Shown piece after piece: positions 23,070 to 34,424 of a stretch of DNA of 64,000 nt. Location: positions 85,706,890 through 85,770,889 of the forward strand of contig NC_087062.1 of assembly GCF_963678635.1 (NCBI RefSeq), in the 5' to 3' direction. Within the stretch, counting starts at the first letter, position 1. Each line of letters begins with the position of its first letter. The DNA is from Symsagittifera roscoffensis (Eukaryota > Xenacoelomorpha > Acoela > Convolutidae). Position numbers and translations under genes: made by a program. The notes under the pieces are model-generated. The model was not told the DNA's origin, ran no database searches, and saw only the letters and a program-made list of their open reading frames with translations.

Positions 23070-23680
23070 TTAAAAGTCGATGATCGTAGTTCAGACTCTT
23101 AGATAGGTCCGGATTATTTTTTGTTTTTTTTTAATGGAGAAATCTTAAAATGCTCTAATTTTCTACAGAGTTTCATTCATACGTAATAATGCTCTATGAA
23201 TGCTTCTAAGTATGTATGAGCTATTTGAATTCAATTCCATCTGCTTAAAGAAAGGTAAGGTAAGTTGCGCTCTCCAATCAGGCTCAGGTTTACTTTTTTG
23301 CGATTTGAATTTCGATTTCTTTCTAAGTTTTCTTCATTTCTTTTGTTAAAGGCAAACTAAGTTTTGTTCATATCCTTTATTAAAAGGCAAACTCCACTAG
23401 CAAACAGCGACAATTAAAGGTCATGAAAAGCGTGATGACTTCTAATTTTGAATTTGGATTTTAATTATCAGATTTTCCCAAGATTTTCAGAAAAAATGTT
23501 ATTTATTAATCCAGTTTTCTCAATTTGGATTAATTTATCAAAAAAAAAATTCAAACATGAATTGTTCTAGAAATTCAAATGCCATTTTTTCATTGAAATT
23601 TGCAAGTTACAATTTTTTGTTTCTGCGTTTTTTGACTCTTTCATTTCTGTTGGCTATGTTCAAGAGGGTGTAAAGCCCAT
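23070..23680 (+). repeat. Family A dispersed repeat with internal insertion
   Basis: Opens gtcgatgatcgtagttcagactcttagatagg and closes tttctgcgttttttgactc. The block tcatttcttttgttaaaggcaaact occurs twice (about 23333 and 23370), a small internal duplication. About 130 bp of unrelated sequence sits at about 23140-23270. Confidence 0.6.
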
Positions 23681-24809
23681 ATGTTGTCTTGGGTAATGAT
23701 GGGTAATAAATTGGATTTCAAAGGCTAATTTATAAAGGTATATTTTAGCCATTTGCAAACTTAAAACTTGAGAAAAATATGGTTAAATAATATCATTGAA
23801 ATCTATTTTGTTTCAGACAAACTCCTAGCATAATCTTGTTCAATGTTTGAAAGCGAAGCGAATGATGACATCTTCGTATTTTTCTCGAGATGTAATTTTG
23901 TTGTAATTTTCTCGAGATGTAATTTTGTTCGGGCATAAGTTTGATTAGATTTTACTTTTACTAAGATTTTTAATTGTAGAACGGAATCGAAAAAAAGTTA
24001 AAATATGATCGAATTAGTTTTAAAAGCGTTCATTTTAACCATTAATAGAGAAAATACATAAGTGAACAAAAACAAATTTGAACCAAGCCAAATTATTAGA
24101 GCTACCCTCTTAGAATTTATCAATAATTTGTTTAAAGGACTTGATAATTTTTTGTGGTTCTGAAAATGATAGTTTATGTCCATGACAAAACTGTCCGAAA
24201 TTCTAAGTTGTACCAGACATTTGTCCAGAATTAATATTATTGATTTGACCTTGTGATCTTTGTTGCTTAGATGTTTTGCGTCTGTGTGATTGTTCTTTAG
24301 TTCGGTTCTATGTGTAACAAATAACCGTTAAACAGTCAAAGCAATACATAATTTCAAAAAAAAATTAAAGTTCGTTGGGCCGAGTGGTGAAGTCAAGATC
24401 AACATTGGTTTCAAGATCAAAATGGCAGAAGTTGATCTCGCTCGGACAAAAATGAGTTGATTCGGTCGGATGAAAAGAGATATGGATGGGGAAGCTTACT
24501 TAAGTTGATCATTCACCAGTTTTGAAAACGGGTCGAGCTCAATTTTGAAGTTTTCTAAAAAAAAAAAAGTTCGACTTGGAAACACTAATTGAAATTTGTT
24601 GCTGTCTTTTAGCGCCTTGGGAATAAACGGATTTTTATTTGGATTTTTTAAATTATGTTGTTTTTATGTTTTTTTTTTCGAGGATAAAAGAGCGACTAGA
24701 TGATCCCAAAACAATGAAATAAAGTCCTCAGTAAAATTTAAATAACTATTATGTGTGTTTCGCCTGTTCTTTTGTTTTGGTTGATTAATATTTGTGGAAC
24801 TCATTTTAA

Positions 24810-25110
24810 TAAATATTCAAGTCCATTTTGAAGCTTTGATTGAATCTGGTTTCTCTTTTGTTGCCTTTATGTTTTTGTGCCGCGCAAAAAAAATGGCTGC
24901 ATTTTGCATCTAGAAAAAAAACACTGAAGAAAAATTGATTTCACAAAAAAATAATTGAAATCGAAAACAGCTTAATAAATAAGTTCATTTTTAAAGCTAT
25001 GATTTGAATCTCGTTTCTCTGTTGTTGCATGTAAATGTTTTTTGAGCCGCGCAAAAAAAAGCAGTTTCTATTGCATCTGGCAGAAACTGAAGAAAAAATA
25101 ATTTCAAGTA
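24810..25110 (+). repeat. Two-copy tandem repeat, period about 165 bp
   Basis: aataaatattcaagtccattttgaagctttgattgaatct recurs as a diverged copy about 165 bp later, and both copies continue gtttctct(t/g)ttgttgc ... gccgcgcaaaaaaaa ... actgaagaaaaa. It lies just upstream of the last Rab27 exon. No coding potential. Confidence 0.6.
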
Positions 25111-25471
25111 CGTTTTGATATATATCGGATCAGAAATTTTTCAATTTCGTTCCACTGATGTACATTGATATATTTCAATTCTATTCCTAAATCTTAGATT
25201 CCTAACCAAATTAAGATAAAGTCCTAGTTTATCAACATGTAAACGTGAGAAAGTCAAACAGTTCAGAATTGAGTAAAATGATTTTTTGTTTTAGTTTCAC
25301 AAACTTTGTTAAAGTCAATAGTTGCACGGTTACAGTTGCCCGCATAATTACAATTTGCCCGGCTACAGTGCCTTGTAGAGATATGTCACAACACACATGT
25401 AAAGTGTTCAAAGTCTGTAGGTTTTTCAAGTTTTTGCTATTTCAATTCAGTTTTTAAATTTTGTTGTTTAG

Positions 25472-25697
25472 GCTACCCTACTTTGAAACATCGGCCAAGA
25501 CGGGGGTGAATGTGGAAGAAGCGATAAACTGTCTGCTTGGGATGGTAATGAAGCGAATAGAAGAGAGTGTAGAGGAAACTACCCTGCCCACCAACAGGGA
25601 AAGGGGTACTAACTTAGGAGGCTCCGGTTCACATGCCAATCAGCACAACGACTCTTCGGGCGGCTCAGCGGGGACGGGGGCGTGTGGCAACTGCTAG
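25472..25697 (+). CDS. Rab27: Rab27-type small GTPase, last exon and C-terminus
   Basis: Starts after ttgttgtttag with one base completing Gly and reads LPYFETSAKTG: the G5 motif ETSAK that contacts the guanine base. Then follows the last helix (VEEAINCLLGMVMKRIEE), a hypervariable Gly/Ser/Thr-rich tail of about 45 residues, and a stop after GACGNC. Vertebrate Rab27 ends in a CxC double-cysteine prenylation signal; here the cysteines are two residues apart (CGNC), so the last Cys is terminal and the prenylated arrangement is unusual. The final intron sits at the same protein boundary (FG/LPYFETSA) as a natural break between the G4 and G5 motifs. No obvious AATAAA was found close downstream. 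Confidence 0.95.
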
Positions 25698-28600
25698 ACA
25701 GCAAAAACACTATCAGTACAGAATCATGACACATGAACAACCATGATTCAGAACTAAAGATACAAAAATGCTGAAGATGTTGCGGCTTGAATCATGATCC
25801 TGGTTCCTTCATCGTAATAATGGCTTCTAATAGCTACACATAGGTACGAACCATCCTGAGTAATCAGCTCAATTACTTTCGGACTTTCAATTTAGAATGA
25901 ATTAGTATAATGGAGCCAATCAATTGGCAGCAGCTGAGTAAATTACCTTAAATCAACGAGAATTGGTGTAATGTTTGATCTTGTTCAGTTTGAGCGACGA
26001 TAGATCCGGATTTACCATTTGCTGGATAATCGCATGTGCTATTAAGTCATTTTTGGGGCTATTTTGACAAGTAATGAGTTTAGGCTTAAATAATAATGAG
26101 CAGGTTTTAGAATTTGGCATAAAATTTTTTCCAAAATGAGTCTTTCAAAAAATATTTCACCATTACATACTGGATGCTATCCCAAACTAGCTCATGATTG
26201 ACTCTTCTATCACTATCGCAAATAACTGGATTCAAGTACTTGTTTCAGATGAACCAAATGACATCAGATGACTTCTTTTACCTTCCCTTTCTCTCATATT
26301 TGTACCGCGGTTGCCCAGCCCACAATTGATTTAATCAGCTTAACCCCAGCACATTATGCTCCACTCTTTCTGTGAAATATGGTATCACTTAATACAGATT
26401 GTTTCCGTTATAGTTGAGAAAAGCAACTGAAAATGACCTATTTTGTTAATAAGGACGCTGAATAGTAATGAGCAAGTTGAACCTCTGCGTTTTTGCAAAA
26501 CTGCGGAATTGTCAAGTTTATACACAAAATTTATCTTTTCCGGTCCGACTTTTGCAAATGATCGTTTAATATGAGATGAGTGAAAATAGAAAAGAAGAAA
26601 GGAACAAAGCATTGCTGCTGTACGTGGAAAATTGTTTTCCCCAGTATTGGCAATTACATGTACAAAGGAAGTGGTACATTTTTTACGCATGCACTTGCAA
26701 GCAGTAGTCAGACAAAAAACAGCCTAAAGTTGCAACCACTTGGGAAAAGTTCCAAATATATTTCACCTACCACCAACTATTAAAGTGCGGTTGAGGGCTA
26801 ATAGACCACCTTTTTTGAGAAGGCGATAAGGTAATTTCGGGATGAGAAACTATTTAATTCTATGCAGCTTTTGTTTACGTCTAATGTTCATCTCTCAGAT
26901 AGACGCCTGCCTATTTATATACCGAGAATTTAAAAGTAAAAAAGATGCAGCGAAAGTGTATTCAGATTCAGATCAACATATTCATGTATGTTATCTTTTT
27001 AAGAATCGAAATTGGAGCGAGTCGAAATTGACAGCAAGGGTCTTGGAAAAAAAATGTTTTCCGGTTGGTTGAAATATTTTGGTTTTTTTCACGTTTTTGA
27101 CCAAAAAGCGTTTAAATTCCATTTTTCATGTCGCGTCCAAACTTGGTGCATATTTTGTTAAGCGAAGATGAGTTGACAAGGATCACACTTGTGACGTTGG
27201 AAAGATATGGGGAGGCTTTGGTTGACCTCACTAAACTTGACGCTGCTTCTTTTATAAAGCCAGGGTATAATCATTTTTACTTGATTATATTTCCAACCAA
27301 TCAGTTAGTTTCAATCTGCTAGAGATTCACTGGGGGGTGGATGGCTGACTGTAACCAAAAAAATTAATTGATTTAAAAGTGGATCCAATTTGTTTTACGT
27401 GGTCGCGATATGGCTTTCCCAAATATGACCTGGCATTCAAAATTAAATCAGTCGAAAAAAAGTTGCAGCAAAAATGTATAAAATATCAACTATCCGAATA
27501 CTTAATCCTTAGCTTTAATGCAAGAAAGTTTTTCCTAATGACAAATTGCCAAATTCTGACATAGCTGAGAAAGCTAACCAATGACAACCATTGCTCATGT
27601 TTACCTTTGCTTCTATCTATGTGCCAATGAATGATTAACTTTGTTGCGATTGGCTTAATAACTATTTTTTGAACATAAGTTGTACGGGGCAAAATCACAA
27701 ATTTCAAATGCACGAATTCAAATATTCTACACTAATATGCTGCTGCTATAAATAATTATGAATAAATTATTTTCGGAATCCAATACCATAATCTACTAAA
27801 TCTAACTACTGTGATTTGATTAGTTTAGCTTGTGAATATATCAAATTTGTAAAGAAAAATCCTTAAATTGCAAATTTGAGAATCGTTTGTAAAAGTAGTT
27901 ATCAATACGGGGTTGATTGCAATGTAAATAACTTGTATCCCTGCATGTAAATGTGCTTCTTCCTTAAATGAACTTCAACTTTCTGTATATTGAAAATCTT
28001 GCGCACAGATGTTCAATTTAAAGAGAAAAAATGCGATACTTTCAGTGTATTTTGATTGAGTTTGGTTAAATATTTTAAATTTTGTTTCTATAAATAATGT
28101 GTTCAGTATTTCTATAAATAAAAAATGTCAGATACAAGTTGATAAATTGATTTAATTTTTTTATATTGTACGTACAAATTGCAGAATGTCTTAATTTATG
28201 TGCAATAAAATCTTGCATTAGTTTCTGGAGTTTTGAAGGTAAAATTAACCAGTCGCTTATTCGATTTGAGAAAGTATAATAACGCACCATAAGTCTTTTG
28301 TAAAAACTACTAATATTTACAAATTACAACGATAGCGGCCATAAATTAAAGTGAAATCTTATATATTAATTGAAAGTCTTAATACGCTATGGATGCAACG
28401 TCTGTCAAGCTCAACGTTTAAGAAGGCTTAGATCATAACGTTTAAGAATCATTCAGAGCAACCATCGAGCTTAATATGTATGCGGCGTTAACGGAAGAAC
28501 TTTATAGAACTTTCAATCATTCTTAAGTTTTTAAAACAAGTTGAACTCAAGGCTAGACAGTAGTTGCCCAATTTTTGTACTAAGTTATGCGTTTGCAGTA

Positions 28601-30760
28601 TATTTAAGTCTGAGCGAAATCAACTAAAAACAACAACCTCCAATATTAGAGAATCCATTTTTTAGCAAACCGATTCGCTCTGAAATAACTTTAAATGTTT
28701 CAAAGTTTTATAACTTGAAAACCTAGCTTAGAAAAACTTAATTTTTCGAGACTTTATTCGCTCTATGAAACGACGCGCTATGAAAATTTCCTCGCTTGAC
28801 TAGCCTGCTAAGGAAAATTAAATTTTTCGCTTTAAGGCCAGCTATTTGTTTCTTCGCAATTCAAAAGTTGAAGATATTTGAAAAAACAAGTCGGTTTTTT
28901 TTAGTTTCCTTGCGTTCATTACTCTTTCGCCTTTGTGTAAAAAAAATTGAATTCAATCGACCATTGAGCGCATTTGGCTCAGAGATGACTCATATGTTTG
29001 TGAAGACAACGGCTGTCTTTTTGTAAACTGGAAATTTTTCAGACTCTCGCCCGTTTGTTTAAATGATAATGAATGAAGTAATTTATCTTTATGAAGGTCT
29101 TGTGGCAGATTTTTTTTGATTTTTCTTTCGTTAGGTTAAGCTTATGACTTTTTAAAAGGCGAAGCATTCCAAGTTTTCAAAGAATATTACCCTGCTATAT
29201 TTTTTGCTAGAAATTCGAAAGAAAAATGTTCAAAAAATAGATTTTTTCGGTTTTCTTGTTCATTGATTTTTTTTGTCCAATGTTGGCGGTCTTTATTTGT
29301 TGACCAATTTTGATCGTGTTTTTTTTTCTACTTGTATGAGTGCCATTTATAAATCAAATTTGGGAAGTGATTTACTTTCAAGATTTTTTGCGGATTTGTT
29401 TTTGCTTTTTTTTGTAAAAACTGCTATCAAAGATATGTAAAAAAAAACATTTTTTTTCAATTGTTAAGTGATAAACTGCTTAATTTGAGCTTTGGTACCG
29501 CGAAGACCAGTGGAAAGTTTCCTGTAGAGGATTTTAAAAAGTTAACTGATTGAATTTGAGGTTCCAGTTTATAAGGCTTTGCTTTCTAGAAGATGAATTT
29601 TATCATTATGCGCTCAGCTTAATCAGGTTTTTTTGAATTAGGTTTTAAAAACTTGTGTGAAAAATGACCTAGTATTTTGAATAATAATTGTTTTTCGGTT
29701 CAATGAGTTCTATTTCCTTTGTTTTCTAAATTATCTATAAAAGCTAATTTGATACTTTTAGTTAAATACAATCAAAATCAAGTATTTTTGTAGGAACTCA
29801 TTGAAAAATACCTATATTCTTGTGCCAAAAACAATTTGAGCAGTATTAATTTATTGGGTGAGTTCTTTTGAAGTGTTGAAAGCAATTAATTATTCACATA
29901 ATCTGAAAGTAAAAATTTTACTAGCTACCGGGGTATCTATTTCAAATAAAAGTCACAAAAAGTAGCTAAAACCAAAGTAAAAAGCAATTAAAAAGTATTT
30001 TGAACTTAGTCATATGGATGGCTAAGTTACTGGACATTGACAGCCACTAATTGGAAAAACAATTGGTACAACATAATAAAAATAGTTTCGGTCAAAGCAT
30101 AATTTATCAATCATAAATAACCGTCTTAGTGTTACAGTAACAAATCATAAAGCAACAAATAACTCATTTAGGAATTGATGAATCTACCAAATTATTACAA
30201 GACTCTGAAAAATGATTTATTTAGACTACAATTCTTTGAATTTCAGCAATCACAAAATCAAAGTAGAATGAATCTTCTTTTTTTTTAATCAAACAGCTCG
30301 GAGCCCTTGCCCTGAGCTTGATTTTTTATTTAACGAACATATATAAACAGCGACCATTGTAAACTTGGTCTTTTTCGAAACACTCTCCTGCTCGAATTTT
30401 GTACACATTATCACAAAGGCGGTTTTCGGAATAATTTTGGGCCTCGTTGACTATAAAATGATTTTTAAAAGAGAAGTGAACGATTTGGCCTGCAAGGGTG
30501 TTTAACTTCTGGGGGTGATGCACTTTTAAAAAATCAGCAACTACTACTCCGCCCAAATGCGCTGCGATCTATAATTATGATTTGTTTTTATAGAACATTT
30601 CTTTTACACGGTAAGGAAAACAGCAATGATATCAAGGAATAAGGTAAGGATAATTGATTTGCTTATTTGAAATATTCTCAGTCAAGTTTGAATCCGCTCT
30701 TCTTTGACATGGAGGATTTGAGGGCAAGGAAACTGTGAAAAAAATTATTCGTTTACCGCT
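25698..30760. other. Rab27 3' flank and intergenic DNA, no gene seen
   Basis: Starts with the presumed Rab27 3' UTR. Plus-strand ORFs at 26842-27072 and 27128-27322 encode about 76 and 64 residues that I do not recognise; they may be transposon relics. A diverged family A tail (ctttaaggccagctatttg ... tttccttgcgttcattactc) lies at about 28830-28930. The rest is AT-rich without supported features. Confidence 0.5.
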
Positions 30761-30769
30761 TAATTTGTT

Positions 30770-31135
30770 CAATTACCTGCCAACACGTCTTCAATTTGTT
30801 TGTTTTGCTCGTTATTAAGCTCACTATCTAGATCAGACCATTCTCCTTGTCCTTGAGTATTCGAATTTTGTTCAAAATCTTTCAATTAGACTATCCAAAA
30901 TGATGATCTCTCTAACAGCTAGCAGTGTAAAAGCAAGTTTTGCTGCTTTTGCTCCCAATTCATGTTGTACATCAATGTCGACACAACCGATAGAAGAAAA
31001 ACCACTTTCAATTCCCGCAGAACGTGGTGACAAATTCAGATTTTTCTCTGCCACTTGTCCCAGTTTTTCATCAAACTGCCCGTAATGGCTTGTGATTTGA
31101 TAGAACAGCCACCAGGCGGGAAAATTGTTTGATCA
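30770..31135 (-). pseudogene. hAT transposase C-terminal relic
   Basis: Read on the minus strand, one frame gives FPAWWLFYQITSHYGQFDE then NLSPRSAGIESGFSSIG and KAAKLAFTLLAV. This follows the hAT dimerisation region, where a WW pair, (S)SAGIER.FS..G and a late KLAF string are typical (family knowledge). Charged residues of the motif are changed (ESGF for ERxF) and upstream frames are broken, so it is a decayed fragment. A further minus-strand ORF of 76 residues at 30326-30556 follows it but I do not recognise it. Confidence 0.55.
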
Positions 31136-32699
31136 ACTCTGGAGCGTCATGTATTTTGACAAAGCATTCCTTTGCCGACTTGCGTCCCTTTTTGTGCTTA
31201 TTTTTGGTTCCGAAAAATTTATAGCGATGAAAACTTTCAAAAAGAAGCCAATTCAAGTGCAGAATGAATAACAGGACTGCTCGTATCAGGGTGAAGCCAA
31301 GAATGTTCTGACTGCCTCCTAAGGTCAATTCACTAATTGGCATGTCTCAATTCAATTTGGAATTAAATCACCGCTTACGTCGCGCGTTAATTTTCCCAAA
31401 TTGAAAATAGGAACAAAAGTTTCAAAAAAGTACAAACAACAAATTGAAAATGATACCACACTGTATTACCTGCTTTTTTGATTCAAGTTACGAGCTTTTT
31501 GTTCCGATTTTTGAAGAAAACGGAATATTTAAGTTCGGTGTTGTTTTTTTTAGTCAATTAATTTTTGCCGATCGAAATAACAGTTTTCAATAAACATTTT
31601 TTAATACCCCATTGAAGATATCTTTTCCTGAGTTCAAATTTAAAAAGATAATTTATCTCCAGTTTTTTTTGTAAAGTCCTGGTGGTTTGAAATTTGCCGA
31701 ATTGGCCATGTCTGGACTAAATTATTGCGCTTAGAGGAGTTTATCCTTAATGCTGAGAGCGTAACGCAACTTATTTATGCGTGGCGAGCTATCCCGCAGA
31801 ACAAAATCGTTCCGAATTGAATTGAGGCTAGCTAATTGGTCGTATTAATTTCGTTACACTTTGTTATTGTCCAAAAATTATGTTTTCAATATTTTTTACG
31901 CTAGCTACTGCCCACTCATTAATTGGTCTGGTCTGAACAATTATACTTTCTGTTTATCACTTGAAATTTGAATATGATAAATTTAGCATCTTCAACCTAG
32001 TTCAAAAACGTCCCATATTTTGCGGATTTCTAAAATTTCAAGCATGATGAAATTCGTTTAAAAATCCAATTTTTTCAAGGTTTGAAAATTGAAATCGTAG
32101 CATTACGAGGCCAAACTTTGTATTTTGTGAATTGCAAGCGGATTCCCCAACAAAGACGCTCCCTTTATTCTTCTTTTGATCTTTTTATTCTCTTTGACCG
32201 TTCCGACAAAATTGTAACATGTTTAGAGACTTGTCTCTGGATTCCAGGAACATAGAGACACAAAATTGTGCGCCTATCCAGTGCACAGTTCTACCTCGTA
32301 ATGATAAATATTAAAACTGTTGGTTCGATTAAAAAAGAAACACTTTCATTGTAAATTAATACTTTTCGTGACTAGCATTCTTAAACGTTATCTAAACCAG
32401 TAAACGTTTCTTAACTTAATATGTGACCCTCAACTATGCAAACTTCAAGGAAACGTGACCTAAAATCAGGTATCGTTAAGTAGTATCAAATAGGAAGTGA
32501 AGGGAATTAACCGGAAAGAAGCCGTTCGCCACTGTGCTCCCGTCAATTTTTCTGCGATAATAATTAAAGAATTTGCAGTTTTGTTGATAGAGAAATGGGT
32601 GTCATTCTCGACAAAGACTCCAGCGTCTTTTTTTCATTAAGATAGACCTAAAGAGCTCGTTAGTTCGATTTTCACTTCATGAAAAAAAATTCAAGTAAT
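31136..32699. other. Intergenic DNA with a family D repeat piece
   Basis: Contains a diverged copy (about 32095-32320) of the cattacgaggccaaact ... tgtgcgcc(t/c)atccagtg repeat that also occurs in both palindrome arms. A lone ttgttccgattttt near 31500 resembles the start of family B. Nothing else is supported. Confidence 0.45.
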
Positions 32700-32950
32700 T
32701 AATCCGCCAAAACAGATTTCTACCACTGATCAAAATGATAATCGTGCGTCAAAATTCAACGGCTGACAACTGTAAGTCATTGAAATTAGCCAGGCGCTTT
32801 TGATCGCTTTGTACAGATGAAGTTTTATACTTTCTTCATTTCTCAAGAGCTTCGTGCCTTTTTCTGTGTTCAATTTTCATTACAGTATCAAAAACTTCTA
32901 GTTGTAGTGTTCGTGTTAAACTATACCAATACAAAATAAAATCGTTTAAG

Positions 32951-32965
32951 ATGCGTGCTTCGTAA
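32951..32965 (+). promoter_or_regulatory. Short upstream ORF before the 472-aa gene
   Basis: atg cgt gct tcg taa, four codons and a stop, 33 bp upstream of the main ATG. The mirror copy keeps it as atg agt gct tcg taa (complement of 42782-42796), while the main ATG there is lost. It would be in the 5' leader if transcription starts further upstream, and could lower translation of the main frame. Confidence 0.4.
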
Positions 32966-32998
32966 AGTTATACTGCTGTAAAGCGAATTGTAAGCAAA

Positions 32999-34417
32999 AT
33001 GTTAGCTTCTGAGGTTGTCTCTAGCAACCGAGATATTTTAAACCCGCTTAAATCCACTGGAAAGCAACTACTTTCGGATATTGTCACAAGACATCAAGAA
33101 TGCAATGTACTCCAGACAACCGAACAAGCTGGCGACGTCTTGGACCTTCTGGACTCTCAGTTCTACGAAGTACTCCACACATGCGAAGAATCCCATCTGG
33201 GACTCTTGAAAACATATCTGGAAGGAAAGCTGGTTCTGGAACTTCAAGACAGGCAAGACCTCAACGCAATCAATGCTCGAAACATTTTAAGTTACTTTGA
33301 CAAGCTATCAACTGTCACAGACCGAAGAAAGTGTCTGGAAATATGTGCCTGTCTTATCAACGGCGAGAGTTCCGTTCCCTGGTTAAGAGAATCGGAGGCC
33401 GATGACGTCATAAAACGGCCAATGACTACAGAAAGCCGACCGACCACCTCTCGTGTCAAGACACCTCTCGGATCTACACGTAGTCAGGCCACAAACAGAT
33501 CGCAGTTCAGTTTGCGACGAGAAAAGTCGGCAATTTTAGACGCGTACGAGACAACATACGACCGGCAATTTCATCGTCCCCTGACTGCAACGTGCATTAC
33601 ACGACCACTCTCGGCTTACCCGAGTGCTGCCGACGAACTGGGTGACTTGCGAAAGCATTACACCTCTTCGTACAGTACACAGTTTTACGAGAAAGAGCCG
33701 AGCAAAATGGAGCCAATTCGTTCGGGTTCTGGCAGTGGAAACCGACGGAACAATCCACACCCCTTGAGGCCATTTATGATGTACCAGTTGCCTAGAAGCC
33801 AGCCTTTTGGCCTGATGATTCCACAAACTCCCGATTTCGGAGACCGGAAAGTTCAGTCGGCAATCCGAGCTAAAACTTCGTCTTCGTATTTCCATAATTA
33901 CCTAGGGTTGCCGCCTGGTGTTAACATCAAATCTGCATTCAACGCGGAGCGAGAGCCAAAAAGTGAGCAAAACATGCGACTTCAGAGGTCAAACAGCTGC
34001 TTCGAGACGACCACAGGTCGTGTTTTTCGAAACCCTGAGTCGCCTCAGCATCTGAGACAGGAAAACTACACGAGACATGGGTGCAACAAAAACTTGGAAA
34101 AAGTTGCCGGATCCATTGTTCCGACTGCAAGTCAGAGGCTGCTGTTACATCCGATACGCGGTCATGCCACGACATACGAATCGGAGTTCGTGCCGAGGCC
34201 CATTCCGAAGCTCATTCCGACTCGTTGGCCAAAACCGAAAGAGGAAATATACGGCGGAATCGACAAAGTCCCGACAGAGTTAGCTGAAAAGAAGTTTGTT
34301 GTGAACAAAAGTGAGATTTTGAACTGGGCAAAAGAAAATAACGAAGAATCGAAGAAAGAAACTGAAATTACCAAAGAAAACGGCGAGGAGCAACTTGTGA
34401 ACGATGAACAATTATAA
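32999..34417 (+). CDS. Uncharacterised intronless protein, 472 aa
   Basis: Longest open frame in the window, ATG to TAA, and clearly richer in G+C than its flanks. I do not recognise the family. Residues 1-125 look globular and helical (LLDSQFYEVLHTCEESHLGLL, then LNAINARNILSYFDKLS). From about residue 145 it becomes low-complexity and basic, rich in Ser, Thr, Arg and Pro. There it carries spaced Tyr/Phe motifs of similar form: YETTYDRQFHRPL, YTSSYSTQFYEKEP, TSSSYFHNYLG, TTYESEFVPRPIP. Such T/S-x-Y-x(3)-F repeats are reminiscent of microtubule-associated axonemal proteins, but that is only inference. The C-terminal 40 residues are Glu/Lys-rich. No signal peptide or membrane segment. The mirror copy at 42.1-42.8 kb is broken, which supports this copy as the functional one. 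Confidence 0.8.
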   Translation: MLASEVVSSNRDILNPLKSTGKQLLSDIVTRHQECNVLQTTEQAGDVLDLLDSQFYEVLHTCEESHLGLLKTYLEGKLVLELQDRQDLNAINARNILSYFDKLSTVTDRRKCLEICACLINGESSVPWLRESEADDVIKRPMTTESRPTTSRVKTPLGSTRSQATNRSQFSLRREKSAILDAYETTYDRQFHRPLTATCITRPLSAYPSAADELGDLRKHYTSSYSTQFYEKEPSKMEPIRSGSGSGNRRNNPHPLRPFMMYQLPRSQPFGLMIPQTPDFGDRKVQSAIRAKTSSSYFHNYLGLPPGVNIKSAFNAEREPKSEQNMRLQRSNSCFETTTGRVFRNPESPQHLRQENYTRHGCNKNLEKVAGSIVPTASQRLLLHPIRGHATTYESEFVPRPIPKLIPTRWPKPKEEIYGGIDKVPTELAEKKFVVNKSEILNWAKENNEESKKETEITKENGEEQLVNDEQL

Positions 34418-34422
34418 ATAAA
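34417..34422 (+). terminator. Candidate polyadenylation signal
   Basis: aataaa overlaps the last base of the TAA stop codon of the 472-aa gene. If used, the 3' UTR would be only about 15-30 bp. The mirror copy has attataaacata at this point, so the signal is not preserved there. Confidence 0.4.
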
Positions 34423-34424
34423 TT

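Larger units (their letters stand above)
17739..25471 (+). other. Rab27 intron, about 7.7 kb
   Basis: Bounded by gtaaga and ttgttgtttag, with phases fitting both exons. It carries a MULE-type element near its 5' end, then family A and B repeats, a SINE-like copy and a 165-bp tandem repeat before the last exon. Stretches 19690-20260, 21300-21790, 22340-23060 and 23690-24800 contain nothing recognisable. Confidence 0.8.

Noticed and set aside
33536-33895. 119-codon minus-strand frame in the 472-aa gene
   Set aside because: Antisense shadow of a GC-richer coding region.
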